Origin: Bacillota bacterium
GTDB lineage: Bacteria > Bacillota > Clostridia > Lachnospirales > Lachnospiraceae
Assembly (NCBI GenBank): GCA_023441965.1
Contig: JAEZNB010000005.1
Span: 58,789-122,788, forward strand
Length of the DNA stretch: 64,000 bases
Direction of reading: 5' to 3'
Below the pieces are notes generated by a model, which was not told the origin of the DNA, did not search any database, and was given only the letters and a program-made list of their open reading frames with translations. Of the stretch, positions 42,067 through 51,520 are shown one piece after another. Position numbers and translations under genes: made by a program. Every line of letters begins with the position of its first letter. Positions within the stretch are counted from its first letter, which is position 1.

Positions 42067-44182
42067 TCAGATCGGTGCCTGCCCGATCGTGGGGACCGGT
42101 AATTTGTTGACCGGAGCCTGGCAGCTGTAGTTCTCACAGACATAATAGGTGGTTCTGTCGTTGATCATGTGGTAGTCCTTGATGTAAGGTGCTATCTTCT
42201 GTAACTCCTCTTCATTTTCCTCTGTCTTGACCAACACAATCGTATTCGGTTCATAATGCTCAGACAGATAGACAGACAGTTCTCTGAAGTTCTCTTTATA
42301 GTCTCTTTCCTTTCTTAGCTCCTTGGCTTGGTTGGTATTCAGTTCCTTCTCACTGACAACACAGACAAGCTCCTTGGATGGATAAAGGGCATTCAGAAAG
42401 GCCAACTGAGCAAAGCAGAAGCCGGAGGGGTGATCCTTAGCCTGACCAGCCAGGAAGCGTAACTGCATATAGGCAAAATCCAGGTACCTTGAGCTGCCGG
42501 TGATATGAGCAAGCTTTTGGAGAACATAGCCTGCCACGGAGTTACCGGAGGGTATCGCTCCATCGTAGACCTCCTTTGGCCGATAGATCAAGCGCTCCGA
42601 CTCGCTGGAGTTAAGGAAGAAGCCATTGTTATCCCCATCCCAGAACTGAGCCAGCATTTTATCCGCGACGCTGACAGCCTGCTTTAAATAGCTGTCTTCA
42701 AAGGTGGCATCATAGACATCCAGTAAGGCCTTGCAGAAGAAGGCATAATCATCCAGGTGTCCGGCATAAGCAGTATCTTCTTCCTTGTATCTGACATAGA
42801 GCCGGCCATTCTCATCTGACAGACGGCGATTGATAAAGTCCACACCCTTACGGGCCACATCTGCATATTCCCTGCTTTGCAGCACGATAGCTGCTCTGGC
42901 GTAGGCGGAAATCATCAGTGAGCTCCAGGAGGTCAGAATCTTATCATCCTTATGAAGCTCGGCTCGGTTTCTCCGATAGTTATACATATATTCACAGATC
43001 CGCTTCACCTTCTCATTCTCCAGGTCCAGCTCTGTGGCATGAAGGCGGTTCGGTATGGAGCCTCCTTCAAAATTACCCTCCTTGGTAATATCGAAGTAAT
43101 TACAGAAGAAGCCGGCATCATCAGCCTGCAGAACAGAATTCACCTCATCCGGAGTGAATACATAATACCGTCCCTCCACACCTTCGCTGTCAGCGTCCTG
43201 GGCACAGTAGAAGCCGCCCTCCTTATCCGTCATTTCCCTGCGGACATAATCGAGGACCTGTTCGGCAATGATCCGGTAGAGGGGCTTCTTGGTGTATTGG
43301 TAGGCATCCAGATAGGCGATCGCAAGCAGAGCATTGTCATAAAGCATCTTTTCAAAATGAGGAACCAACCATTTGGCATCCGTGGAATAGCGGGAGAAGC
43401 CATGGCCGATATGGTCATAGATACCGCCCCGGTACATACATTTTAAGGTATTCTCTGCCATAAACAAGGCCTGCTCATCTGCCTCCAGACTGGCATAGGC
43501 CAGTAAGAACATCAGGTTATGGGGAGTCGGGAATTTGGGTTCATTCCCAAAGCCGCCATAATCATGATCATAGTTCTGCTTTAGTTGGGAAACCGCCAGC
43601 TTGATAAGATCCTTCGATACGGTATCGGAGTTTGATTTACCCTCAAATTCACGCTTCATGATTTCAGCGATCTGATTGCCGGTCTGAACCAGCTCAATCT
43701 GCCTTGTCTCCCAGTCAATGCATACCTGCTTTAATAGGTCCATCAAACCCAGCATCCCATAGCGGGTTGCCTTCGGTATATAGGTAGCTGCATAGAAGGG
43801 CTTCTGGTCCGGAGTCATCAGGATCGTTAAGGGCCAGCCCCCATGACCTGTGGTTACCTGGCAGATCGTCATATATACAGTATCAATATCCGGCCTTTCC
43901 TCCTTATCCACCTTGATACAGACAAAATGATCATTCAGCAGCTCGGCCACCTCATCATCTTCAAAGCATTCATGAGCCATTACATGGCACCAATGACATG
44001 TAAATCAATAACCTCAATTAGGAATACCCAATAGATAAGAAAATAGGTTTATTTTCCTTTTTAGCTATTTCAAATGCCTCTTCACTCCATGGGTACCAAT
44101 TGACTTCATTATACGCATGCTGTAATAAATAAGGGCTTTTTTCGTTTACTAATCTATTGGGTATTCTAGTTGATGTTTTCAT
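42067..44182 (-). pseudogene. DUF255/YyaL-type thioredoxin-domain protein, broken by a 19-nt insertion
   Basis: Two minus-strand pieces make up one gene. The 5' piece (from ATG 44182, ribosome site AAGGAAGGTG) codes for 54 residues, MKTSTRIPNRLVNEKSPYLL through PIFLSIGYS, then stops. The 3' piece reads TCHWCHVMAHECFEDDEVAELL and continues to 42067 as a complete C-terminus of about 640 residues with the (alpha/alpha)6 domain. The expected IGYS-TCHWCH junction is restored exactly if the 19 bases 44002-44020 are removed. The insertion carries an in-frame stop. A shortened protein could start at ATG 43980 but would lack the redox motif. This family (spermatogenesis-associated protein 20-like) has no firm function. 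Note the lower GC content of the 5' piece. Confidence 0.88.
44002..44020 (-). other. 19-nt insertion in the CxxC motif of the YyaL-type gene
   Basis: The plus-strand bases AAATCAATAACCTCAATTA separate the codons for IGYS and TCHWCH. No target-site duplication or terminal inverted repeat is evident. Confidence 0.8.
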
Positions 44183-44185
44183 AAT

Positions 44186-44626
44186 ATCACCTTCCTTCAT
44201 AATTTATTTATTACAAAGATAATATGTCCTTGTTTCATAAAAATTATGGTTAATAATTAAATAGTGTAATGTTTTTCATTTATAGTTTAAATACAAATAA
44301 AAATATATCGACAGCAGTTATGGTGAAGGTCCTGTTCTTTCTTCATCAAGGTATAAAGGGCGCGGCATAAGGTCAGAATCGCATAGGCCTGACTATAGCA
44401 GCTATGCCTGCTTGCCTGAATGCGTTCTCCATTCATCTATCCAATCCACACCCGCATCAATGATAGTGATCTGACAGATAAAAGTATATATTGACAAATT
44501 ATTCTTGCAAGAAATGGTAAAAAATTATACAATAGTAATAGTTTCTACTTATTGTATCCTGTTTTTATGTTTCCTTTCAACACTGATTCTGTTACTCAAG
44601 TTGCTTATGTAAGGAGGGATGCTTTC
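44186..44626. other. AT-rich gap with a possible decayed coding fragment
   Basis: No intact gene is seen. On the minus strand 44311-44402 reads SCYSQAYAILTLCRALYTLMKKEQ, and 44403-44459 reads DAGVDWIDEWRTHSGKQA in a frame shifted by one base. The LTLCRALYTL stretch recalls the C-terminal helical domain of AadA-type nucleotidyltransferases; this is a weak resemblance. The korA promoter lies at the right end. Confidence 0.4.
44505..44533 (+). promoter_or_regulatory. Promoter of korAB
   Basis: TTGCAA at 44505-44510, a 17-base spacer and TACAAT at 44528-44533. A TTGACA at 44491-44496 is badly spaced for this -10 box. Confidence 0.65.
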
Positions 44627-46330
44627 GTGTACAATCTATTGCTTGGTGGCGCCGCCGGTCAGGGAATCGAAACCACGGTAGCCATACTGCAGAGAGTCTT
44701 GAAGAATACTGGCTATTATGTGTTTACGGTTCGCGATTTTATGTCCCGGGTCCGTGGAGGCCACAACTTTTCTCTTGTAAGGTTCGGGACTGAGCCGGTT
44801 TGGTCTCACTCTTATCATTTGGACGGAATAATCGCATTGACAGAGGAAACCATCCAGCTTCATACAGCAAAGCTGAAGCAGGACGGGTTTATTCTCTGCG
44901 ACAGTAAATTCTCAGCTGAAGATGCACGTGCGATAAAGGTGGATTTTACAGCCATCGGAAAGGAACTGGGGAATCCCCGGGTTTTGGGAAGCATCGCAAT
45001 CGGTATCCTACTGAAGCTATTCAGTCTGAACCTAGAGGAGGCTGTGAAGCTTCTTCCGGAATTTATCAAGGAGCAGTATCTGGAGCTTAATATCAAGGCC
45101 CTGAATATAGGCTATGGGCTGGCTGACAGCCGCTATGAGCTGCTGCAGGGACACGGCAAAGAAAACCTGCTTCTGTCAGGAAGTGAGGCCCTGGGCTTGG
45201 GAGCAATCGCTGCAGGGCTAAGGTTCTACAGTGCCTATCCCATGTCCCCTTCCACGGCTGTGATGGAGTACCTGGCAGACCAGAGTCTGGAGGCGGGGAT
45301 TGTGGTGGAACAGGCGGAGGATGAGATTGCCGCCATCAATATGGCAATCGGAGCATCCTTTGCGGGAGTAACCGTTATGACCGGTACCTCCGGCGGAGGC
45401 TTTTCCCTGATGGTAGAGGCTTTAGGTCTTGCCGGAATGGCTGAGATACCGGTGGTGATTGTGAATGTGCAGAGGCCGGGTCCGGCAACCGGACTTCCGA
45501 CCAGAACGGAGCAAAGTGATTTAAAGTTTATGATCTCGGCTTCCCAGGGTGAGTTCCCCAGAATGGTGATTGCCTTAAGAGATCATAAGGATGCCTTCTA
45601 TCAAACAGCCAGGGCCTTCCGTCTGGCAGAGGAGTATCAGATACCGGTGATGCTCTTAAGTGATCAGTATCTGGGAGATTCCTATGCTACAGTGAAGCCC
45701 TTCGAGCTGGATGGTATCCATAGAGTGAATCCTAAGAGAAGAGCAGAAGCTTATTTGGAGAGCAGGACAGCTTCGGATACAGCAGGGGAGGAATACCTTC
45801 GGTATCGTCTCACAGAGGATGGAATCTCACCCAGACTTATACCGGGAATTTCCGGGCATCTCGTAACTGCGGACAGTGATGAACATGATGAGTATGGCCA
45901 TATTACGGAAGAGGCAGAAGTCAGAACCCAGATGATGGATAAGAGGATGGGTAAGTTAAAGTATCTGGAGCAGGAGCTGCAGGAGCCGGAGTTTATCGGC
46001 GGGGATGAATATGATACCTTGCTCCTTGGCTGGGGCTCTACCTATGGTCCCATCAAGGAAGCCATCAGTATTCTGAATAAGGAGCAGGGCAAGAGCTATG
46101 CAGCCCTGGTTTTCGGCGATATCTTTCCACTCCCCATCAAGCTGCTCAAGGAGAAGACTGATAAGGCAAAGAAGCTGATCAATGTGGAGCAGAATGCAAG
46201 CGGTCAGCTGGCCCAGCTGATCAGGGAGCAGACGGGGATCACATGTGATGAGAGTATCCTGAAATATGACGGACGTCAGATCTCGGCTGAGGAGATTGCC
46301 GATCGGATCAGAAAGGAGGTTAGGCAATGA
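44627..46330 (+). CDS. korA: 2-oxoacid:ferredoxin oxidoreductase, fused gamma-alpha subunit
   Basis: A 567-residue subunit of a 2-oxoglutarate- or other 2-oxoacid:ferredoxin oxidoreductase, which oxidatively decarboxylates the acid to acyl-CoA and reduces ferredoxin. The gamma domain is N-terminal (LLLGGAAGQGIETT, residues about 3-190), followed by the alpha domain (GSEALGLGAIAAGLRFYSAYPMSPSTAVMEYL from about 200). The GTG at 44627 follows AAGGAGGG by 7 bases; the longer open frame to 44552 has no ribosome site and overlaps the promoter. It overlaps korB by 4 bases. The exact 2-oxoacid is not decided by sequence inspection. Confidence 0.9.
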   Translation: MYNLLLGGAAGQGIETTVAILQRVLKNTGYYVFTVRDFMSRVRGGHNFSLVRFGTEPVWSHSYHLDGIIALTEETIQLHTAKLKQDGFILCDSKFSAEDARAIKVDFTAIGKELGNPRVLGSIAIGILLKLFSLNLEEAVKLLPEFIKEQYLELNIKALNIGYGLADSRYELLQGHGKENLLLSGSEALGLGAIAAGLRFYSAYPMSPSTAVMEYLADQSLEAGIVVEQAEDEIAAINMAIGASFAGVTVMTGTSGGGFSLMVEALGLAGMAEIPVVIVNVQRPGPATGLPTRTEQSDLKFMISASQGEFPRMVIALRDHKDAFYQTARAFRLAEEYQIPVMLLSDQYLGDSYATVKPFELDGIHRVNPKRRAEAYLESRTASDTAGEEYLRYRLTEDGISPRLIPGISGHLVTADSDEHDEYGHITEEAEVRTQMMDKRMGKLKYLEQELQEPEFIGGDEYDTLLLGWGSTYGPIKEAISILNKEQGKSYAALVFGDIFPLPIKLLKEKTDKAKKLINVEQNASGQLAQLIREQTGITCDESILKYDGRQISAEEIADRIRKEVRQ

Positions 46331-47178
46331 GTAATTCTTCCTTTTGTACCTTCGAGACTGCCTGGTGCCCCGGCTGTGGTAACTTCAGTATCCTGGAATG
46401 TCTGAAGATAGCCCTGGAGGAGCTGGGCAAGGAGCCCCATGAGGTCCTGATGGTGGCAGGAATCGGACAGGCGGCTAAGCTGCCGCAATACATCGGTGCC
46501 AATGCCTTCTGTGGTCTGCATGGCAGAGCCCTTCCACCGGCCATCGCTGCCAAGATTGCCAATGAGAAGCTGACAGTTATCATAGATTCCGGTGATGGCG
46601 ATTCCTACGGAGAGGGCGGAAACCATTTTCTTCATAACATCAGAAGAAATGTGGATATCACCCATTTTGTCCATGACAATCAGATCTATGGACTGACCAA
46701 GGGGCAGGCCTCACCTACCTCCATGGAGGGCATGGTTACTGACGTGCAGGTATTCGGAAGCATAAACACTCCCTTAAATCCGGTATTACTTGCAATTGCA
46801 GCCGGAGCAGGCTTTGTTGCCCGGGGCTTCAGCGGCAGGAAGGACCACCTGGTATCCCTTATGAAGCAGGCAATTGCATACCCCGGGTATGCTATGGTAG
46901 ACATCTTCCAACCCTGCATCAGCTTCAATAAGCTGAACACCTTTGCCTTCTATAACCAGAGGGTGTATGAGCTGGGAGAGGAGCATGATTATACAGATAA
47001 GACGGCAGCCTTGGAGAAGGCAATGGAATTCGGGGACCGGATTCCCATCGGACTCCTGTATCGGGAGGATAAACCAAGCTACCATCAGAAAAATCCCATA
47101 TTAAAAGACCAGCAGCCCCTCATTGACCGGGAAACTCCGCCGGAGCTGATGCAGAAGCTGATGAAGAGCTTTCAATAA
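46327..47178 (+). CDS. korB: 2-oxoacid:ferredoxin oxidoreductase, beta subunit
   Basis: A 283-residue thiamine-diphosphate-binding beta subunit, partner of the preceding gene. The TPP/Mg motif is GDGDSYGEGGNHFLHNIRRN followed by HDNQIYGLTKGQASPTS; the CPGCGNFSILE opening supplies cluster-type cysteines. AAGGAGG sits inside the korA end and the start overlaps the korA stop (ATGA), so translation is coupled. No delta (ferredoxin-like) subunit is encoded here, as in two-subunit Kor enzymes. Confidence 0.93.
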   Translation: MSNSSFCTFETAWCPGCGNFSILECLKIALEELGKEPHEVLMVAGIGQAAKLPQYIGANAFCGLHGRALPPAIAAKIANEKLTVIIDSGDGDSYGEGGNHFLHNIRRNVDITHFVHDNQIYGLTKGQASPTSMEGMVTDVQVFGSINTPLNPVLLAIAAGAGFVARGFSGRKDHLVSLMKQAIAYPGYAMVDIFQPCISFNKLNTFAFYNQRVYELGEEHDYTDKTAALEKAMEFGDRIPIGLLYREDKPSYHQKNPILKDQQPLIDRETPPELMQKLMKSFQ

Positions 47179-47288
47179 TGGGTAATATTTTACAAACTTA
47201 TATGGAAGACACATAAGTTGCACAAATATGGAAAAGATATATATGGTTTCAGAATCCAAATTATATTCATAACAAGGAGGATATAAGC

Positions 47289-47843
47289 ATGGCAGTAAAA
47301 AATGCAATGACATCGGAATTTCTTCATTCTGCTTATGGCGGTGAAAGCATGGCACATATGAGGTACCTTCATTGGGGACAAATCGCCATGAAGGAGGGCT
47401 TTCCCAATATCGCCAAGCTCTTTGAATCAATCGCCTATGCAGAGAGTGTTCATGCGGGGAATCATTTCCGGGAAATCGGTGGAGATATTACGGATTATAC
47501 CGTGGCCGCCGGTGCAGTCTTTGGAATCGGAAAGACTGTGGATAACCTTCAGGGAGGCATTAACGGTGAGCTGCATGAGGTAGAGCAGATGTATCCGGTA
47601 TATCTGAACGCAGCAGAATTCCAGGAGGAAAAGGGTGCGAAGAGGTCCTTCCATTATGCTTTAGAGGCAGAGAAGATTCATGCGGATATGTTTGCCAGGG
47701 CACAGGCGGCAGCAAAGGAAGGCAAGGATTTTGAACTGGAGTCCGTTTATATCTGTCCTGTATGCGGACATACCGCACTGGACGAGGCTCCGGATAACTG
47801 TCCGGTTTGCGGAGCGAAGAAGGAGCTATATAAGAAATTCTAA
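47289..47843 (+). CDS. Rubrerythrin
   Basis: A 184-residue rubrerythrin, a cytoplasmic di-iron peroxidase protecting anaerobes from hydrogen peroxide. The ferritin-like domain has the expected Glu/His pairs (ESMAHMRYLHW, YAESVHAGNH, EEKGAKRSFHYALEAEKIHADM), and the C-terminal rubredoxin-type iron site is CPVCGHTALDEAPDNCPVCGA. ACAAGGAGG precedes the ATG. A possible promoter (TTGCAC, 16 bases, TATATG at 47218-47245) suggests separate transcription from korAB. Confidence 0.95.
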   Translation: MAVKNAMTSEFLHSAYGGESMAHMRYLHWGQIAMKEGFPNIAKLFESIAYAESVHAGNHFREIGGDITDYTVAAGAVFGIGKTVDNLQGGINGELHEVEQMYPVYLNAAEFQEEKGAKRSFHYALEAEKIHADMFARAQAAAKEGKDFELESVYICPVCGHTALDEAPDNCPVCGAKKELYKKF

Positions 47844-47857
47844 GACATCCATTAGGG

Positions 47858-47904
47858 AAGAGGCTGTTTCACAATTCAAGGATATTGTGAAACAGCCTCT
47901 TTTT
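47858..47904 (+). terminator. Terminator of the rubrerythrin gene
   Basis: Perfect 17-base arms at 47858-47874 and 47885-47901 (AAGAGGCTGTTTCACAA and its complement), 10-base loop, then T-tract. The arms share their core with the terminator at 4197-4250. Confidence 0.93.
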
Positions 47905-48091
47905 ATGGGTGAGTAGTAATGGAATCAAATTGTATAGCAAAAAACAGACCTACAAGCCCGTCACCGGGGTTTATATTAATAATTGTAATAAAACTTATTA
48001 AAAATGCTAAATTGTATATTGTCGAATTATTGGTTAAGATTACGTTGTGCAGTAATAGGTTAAGAAAATAACTAAAAAAGTAGGTATCAGG

Positions 48092-48667
48092 ATGCAGCTT
48101 TTGAAAGACAGAATTAAGAAGGATGGAAAGATCAGAGCAGGGAATGTCCTGAAGGTGGACAGCTTCCTGAACCATCAGATGGATATTGAGCTGTTCGGAG
48201 AGATCGGCAAGGAATTTAGGAGAAGATTTGCAGACTGTGAAATTACCAAAATTTTAACGATTGAAGCCTCCGGAATTGGAATTGCCTGCATTGCGGCCCA
48301 GTATTTCAAGGTACCCGTACTGTTTGCCAAGAAAACGCAGACGAAGAATATCGCAGGAGATGTCTATACCTGCAAGGTGGAGTCCTTTACCCATGGGAAG
48401 GTATACGATATCATCGTTTCCAAGGAATTTCTGAAGCCGGAGGATAAGGTTCTGATCATAGATGATTTTCTTGCCAATGGCAGCGCCCTGTTGGGTTTGG
48501 CCAAACTGGTGCAGGATGCGGGAGCAAGCTTAGTCGGAGCGGGAATCGTAATCGAAAAGGGCTTCCAGGAAGGCGGACAGCTGGTCAGAAATAGCGGTGT
48601 ACGTGTAGAAGCCCTGGCAATCATAGCTTCCATGAGTGAAACAGACGGAGTCGTATTCCAAGATTAG
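48092..48667 (+). CDS. xpt: Xanthine phosphoribosyltransferase
   Basis: A 191-residue type I phosphoribosyltransferase matching Xpt in length and sequence: LLKDRIKKDGKIRAGNVLKVDSFLNHQMD at the start and the PRPP-binding motif VLIIDDFLANGSALLGL (about residues 125-141). It converts xanthine and PRPP to XMP in the cytoplasm. The ATG at 48092 is the first in frame with a weak AGG-type site. The 190-base AT-rich leader has no recognisable purine riboswitch. The nucleoside transporter downstream points to joint purine salvage. Confidence 0.93.
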   Translation: MQLLKDRIKKDGKIRAGNVLKVDSFLNHQMDIELFGEIGKEFRRRFADCEITKILTIEASGIGIACIAAQYFKVPVLFAKKTQTKNIAGDVYTCKVESFTHGKVYDIIVSKEFLKPEDKVLIIDDFLANGSALLGLAKLVQDAGASLVGAGIVIEKGFQEGGQLVRNSGVRVEALAIIASMSETDGVVFQD

Positions 48668-48794
48668 ATTTACATTGGGCGGGAGGAAGCCCTGTAAATA
48701 GATAAGTAGGACAAGCGAATCGGGCAGAGATTCAGCTTGTAACCGGGGGATAAGCGCATAAAGCATATCCAACCAATCATAAGGAGGAGAAATC

Positions 48795-49910
48795 ATGTTA
48801 AAGGCAAGAAAATTATGGTCACTCGCTTTACTGGCAGTGATGGTACTTGCACTCAGTGCATGTGGCAAGAAGGAAGAAGCAACAAGCGGAGCTAAGAAGG
48901 ATTTTAAGGTAGGTGTTATCCATATCGGCAATCCTGCAGACGGTGCCGGCTATACCTACGCTCATGATCAGGGTATCGTAGCGATGCAGAAGGAGCTTAA
49001 GCTTACTGATGATCAGATCATCCGTAAGAACAATGTAAATGATACCGATGCTGTTGCTATCAGAACAGCGATGGAAGAATGTATCGAAGAAGGCGCTGAC
49101 ATTATCTTCGGAACCAGCTGGGGTTACATGGATACCATGGAGCAGCTGGCAGCAGAGCATCCCGATGTAGTCTTCTCCCATGGTTCAGGATATAAGAGCA
49201 ATACCACAAACTTCAATAATTACTTTGGCCGTATCTACCAGGCCCGTTACCTGTCCGGTATCGCTGCAGGTCTGAAGACACAGTCTGATAAGATCGGTTT
49301 TGTTGCTGCTATGGGTATCGACAACTCTGAGGTTACCGGCGGCATCAATGCATTTGCCATGGGTGTTGAGTCCGTGAATCCGAACGCTAAGGTTTATGTT
49401 AAGGTTACCAATACCTGGTTTGATCCTACTTTAGAGGGCCAGGCTGCAGAGGCATTACTGGATCTGGGCTGTGACGTTATCGCACAGCATGCGGATACCA
49501 CTGCTCCGCAGATGGCAGCTCAGGCAAGAGGCGCTTTCGGTGTAGGTTACAACTCCGATATGACCAAGGATGCTCCCAAGGCTCATCTGACCGCTCCGAT
49601 CTGGAACTGGGGTGTATATTATACCAAGGCAGCGAAGGAAGTAATGGAAGGCAACTGGAAGAACGAGAACTATTTTGGTGGTATGGATGACGGTCTGGTG
49701 GATGTATCCCCTCTGTCCGACAACTGTGCACCCGGAACCAAGGATGCCATCGATGCTGCCAGAAAGAAGATCCTGGATGGCTATAAGATTTTCGAAGGCT
49801 CCTTATTTGATAACGCCGGTAATGAGGTTTGCAAGGCGGGCTCCTTCCTCTCCGACGGAGAGATTACCGGTGCTATGAACTGGTATTATAAGACTGTTGA
49901 AGTAAAATAA
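48795..49910 (+). CDS. BMP-family nucleoside-binding lipoprotein
   Basis: A 371-residue binding lipoprotein of the BmpA/PnrA family (lipobox ALSAC), which captures purine or other nucleosides for import. The family core is visible: FKVGVIHIGNPADGAGYTYAHDQG, DIIFGTSWGYMD, ARYLSGIAAGLKTQSDKIGFVAAMG and DVIAQHADTTAPQMAAQ. AAGGAGGAG lies 7 bases upstream. It is the first gene of a four-gene transporter unit with the ATPase and two permeases. Confidence 0.94.
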   Translation: MLKARKLWSLALLAVMVLALSACGKKEEATSGAKKDFKVGVIHIGNPADGAGYTYAHDQGIVAMQKELKLTDDQIIRKNNVNDTDAVAIRTAMEECIEEGADIIFGTSWGYMDTMEQLAAEHPDVVFSHGSGYKSNTTNFNNYFGRIYQARYLSGIAAGLKTQSDKIGFVAAMGIDNSEVTGGINAFAMGVESVNPNAKVYVKVTNTWFDPTLEGQAAEALLDLGCDVIAQHADTTAPQMAAQARGAFGVGYNSDMTKDAPKAHLTAPIWNWGVYYTKAAKEVMEGNWKNENYFGGMDDGLVDVSPLSDNCAPGTKDAIDAARKKILDGYKIFEGSLFDNAGNEVCKAGSFLSDGEITGAMNWYYKTVEVK

Positions 49911-49984
49911 ATAAGTAGCGCAAGCTATCAATTATCGTTAGATTGCAGGCATTCACTTATCATTGAAAATAGGCTGGTGGCATT

Positions 49985-51520
49985 GTGGAGAATAAATTGA
50001 ATGAAACTATGGCAATCGAACTGAAACAGATCACTAAGACATTTGGGTCGGTTGTGGCAAACAACAGAATAGACCTTTCCGTTAAGCAGGGCGAGATTCT
50101 CGCCCTGCTTGGGGAAAACGGATCGGGAAAAACAACATTGATGAACATGCTCTCAGGAATCTATCGGCCTGACAGCGGTTCTATTTTTATTAACGGACAG
50201 CCGGTTACGATTAATTCTCCTGAGGATGCCATACGGCTCGGGGTTGGAATGATCCATCAGCATTTCAAGCTGGTCGAGGCTCTGTCGGCTACGGATAATA
50301 TCATTCTGGGAGCCAGGCAGAAGGGAATCTTCCTACATAAGACAAGATCGGAGAAGATCAGAGAGATCAGCAGCCGTTTTGGTCTGGATATTGACCCGGA
50401 GAAGCCCGTTTATCAGATGTCAGTCAGTGAGAAGCAGACCATTGAGATTATCAAAGTGCTGTACCGCGAGGCTGATATTTTAATTTTGGATGAACCTACG
50501 GCAGTTTTGACTCCGCAGGAGACCATGAGACTGTTTGAGATCCTGCGCCGTATGAAGCAGGAGGGCTGTGCGGTAATCATCATCACCCATAAGCTGAATG
50601 AGGTACTGGAAATCAGCGACCGTGTTACGATCCTACGCAAAGGGGAAAGTGTCGCCACTGTTACTACGGCAGAGACGAATGCCCAGGAGCTGACAGAGCT
50701 GATGGTGGGAAGGCCGGTAGAGCTCTCTATCGACCACCCGGAGACCTTCTTTGAGGAAAACCTGTTGGAGATCCATCACCTGACAGTCAGCAACGAGGAA
50801 GGCGTGGATATGATCAAGGACATCAGCTTTGATCTGAACCGCGGAGAGATCCTTGGTGTGGCAGGAGTTGCGGGCAGCGGACAGAAGGAGCTCTGTGAAG
50901 CACTGGCAGGACTTCTTCCCGTGAAGAAGGGGGCTGTCCTGTATAAGAACGAGAATATAATCGGCAAATCACCGAATGAAATCATAAAAATGGGTATCAG
51001 CATGAGCTTTATTCCGGAAGACCGTCTGGGGATGGGATTGGCCGCCTCCATGGGAATTGTGGATAACATGCTGCTGAAATCCTACAATGAGGGGAAAGGT
51101 CTCTTTGTCAGCAAAAAGGGAGCGAGAGAGCTGGCGAAGCGTATCGTGAAGCAGCTGGATATCGTCACTCCCAGCATCGATACACCGGTCAGGCGCTTAT
51201 CCGGTGGTAATGTTCAGAAGGTACTTCTGGGTCGTGAAATCGAGTCCCAGCCCAATGTTCTGATTACTGCCTACGCAGTCCGCGGACTTGACATCAATTC
51301 CTCCTATACGATTTATGACGCCTTGAATGAGCAAAAGCTGAAAGGAGTCGGCATTCTCTTTATCGGAGAGGATCTGGATGTTATGCTGGAGCTTTGTGAC
51401 CGTATCATGGTGCTCTGCCACGGAAGAGTCACCGGAATTGTGGATACGAAGACTGCGACGAAGGAACAGCTGGGATTACTGATGACAGATGCATCAGGGA
51501 AATTCGGAGGTGGCAAATGA
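49985..51520 (+). CDS. Nucleoside ABC transporter, double ATPase subunit
   Basis: A 511-residue protein with two ABC ATPase domains, as in RbsA/YufO-type subunits. Domain 1: Walker A GENGSGKTT, degenerate signature VSEKQT, Walker B ILILDEP. Domain 2: altered Walker A GVAGSGQKE, signature LSGGN, and VLITAYAVRGLD where many relatives have an Asp-free IAAQPTRGLD, so only domain 1 is expected to hydrolyse ATP fully. The GTG at 49985 is the likely start; an ATG at 50009 is a possible alternative with no better ribosome site. Overlaps the next gene by 4 bases. Confidence 0.92.
   Translation: MENKLNETMAIELKQITKTFGSVVANNRIDLSVKQGEILALLGENGSGKTTLMNMLSGIYRPDSGSIFINGQPVTINSPEDAIRLGVGMIHQHFKLVEALSATDNIILGARQKGIFLHKTRSEKIREISSRFGLDIDPEKPVYQMSVSEKQTIEIIKVLYREADILILDEPTAVLTPQETMRLFEILRRMKQEGCAVIIITHKLNEVLEISDRVTILRKGESVATVTTAETNAQELTELMVGRPVELSIDHPETFFEENLLEIHHLTVSNEEGVDMIKDISFDLNRGEILGVAGVAGSGQKELCEALAGLLPVKKGAVLYKNENIIGKSPNEIIKMGISMSFIPEDRLGMGLAASMGIVDNMLLKSYNEGKGLFVSKKGARELAKRIVKQLDIVTPSIDTPVRRLSGGNVQKVLLGREIESQPNVLITAYAVRGLDINSSYTIYDALNEQKLKGVGILFIGEDLDVMLELCDRIMVLCHGRVTGIVDTKTATKEQLGLLMTDASGKFGGGK

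Noticed and set aside
44018..44200. Separate small gene coding for 60 residues
   Set aside because: Its product is the conserved N-terminus of the adjacent YyaL-type gene, ending exactly where the 19-nt insertion begins.
47903..48091. Purine riboswitch upstream of xpt
   Set aside because: The conserved loop and junction sequences of the purine aptamer are not visible in this AT-rich leader.
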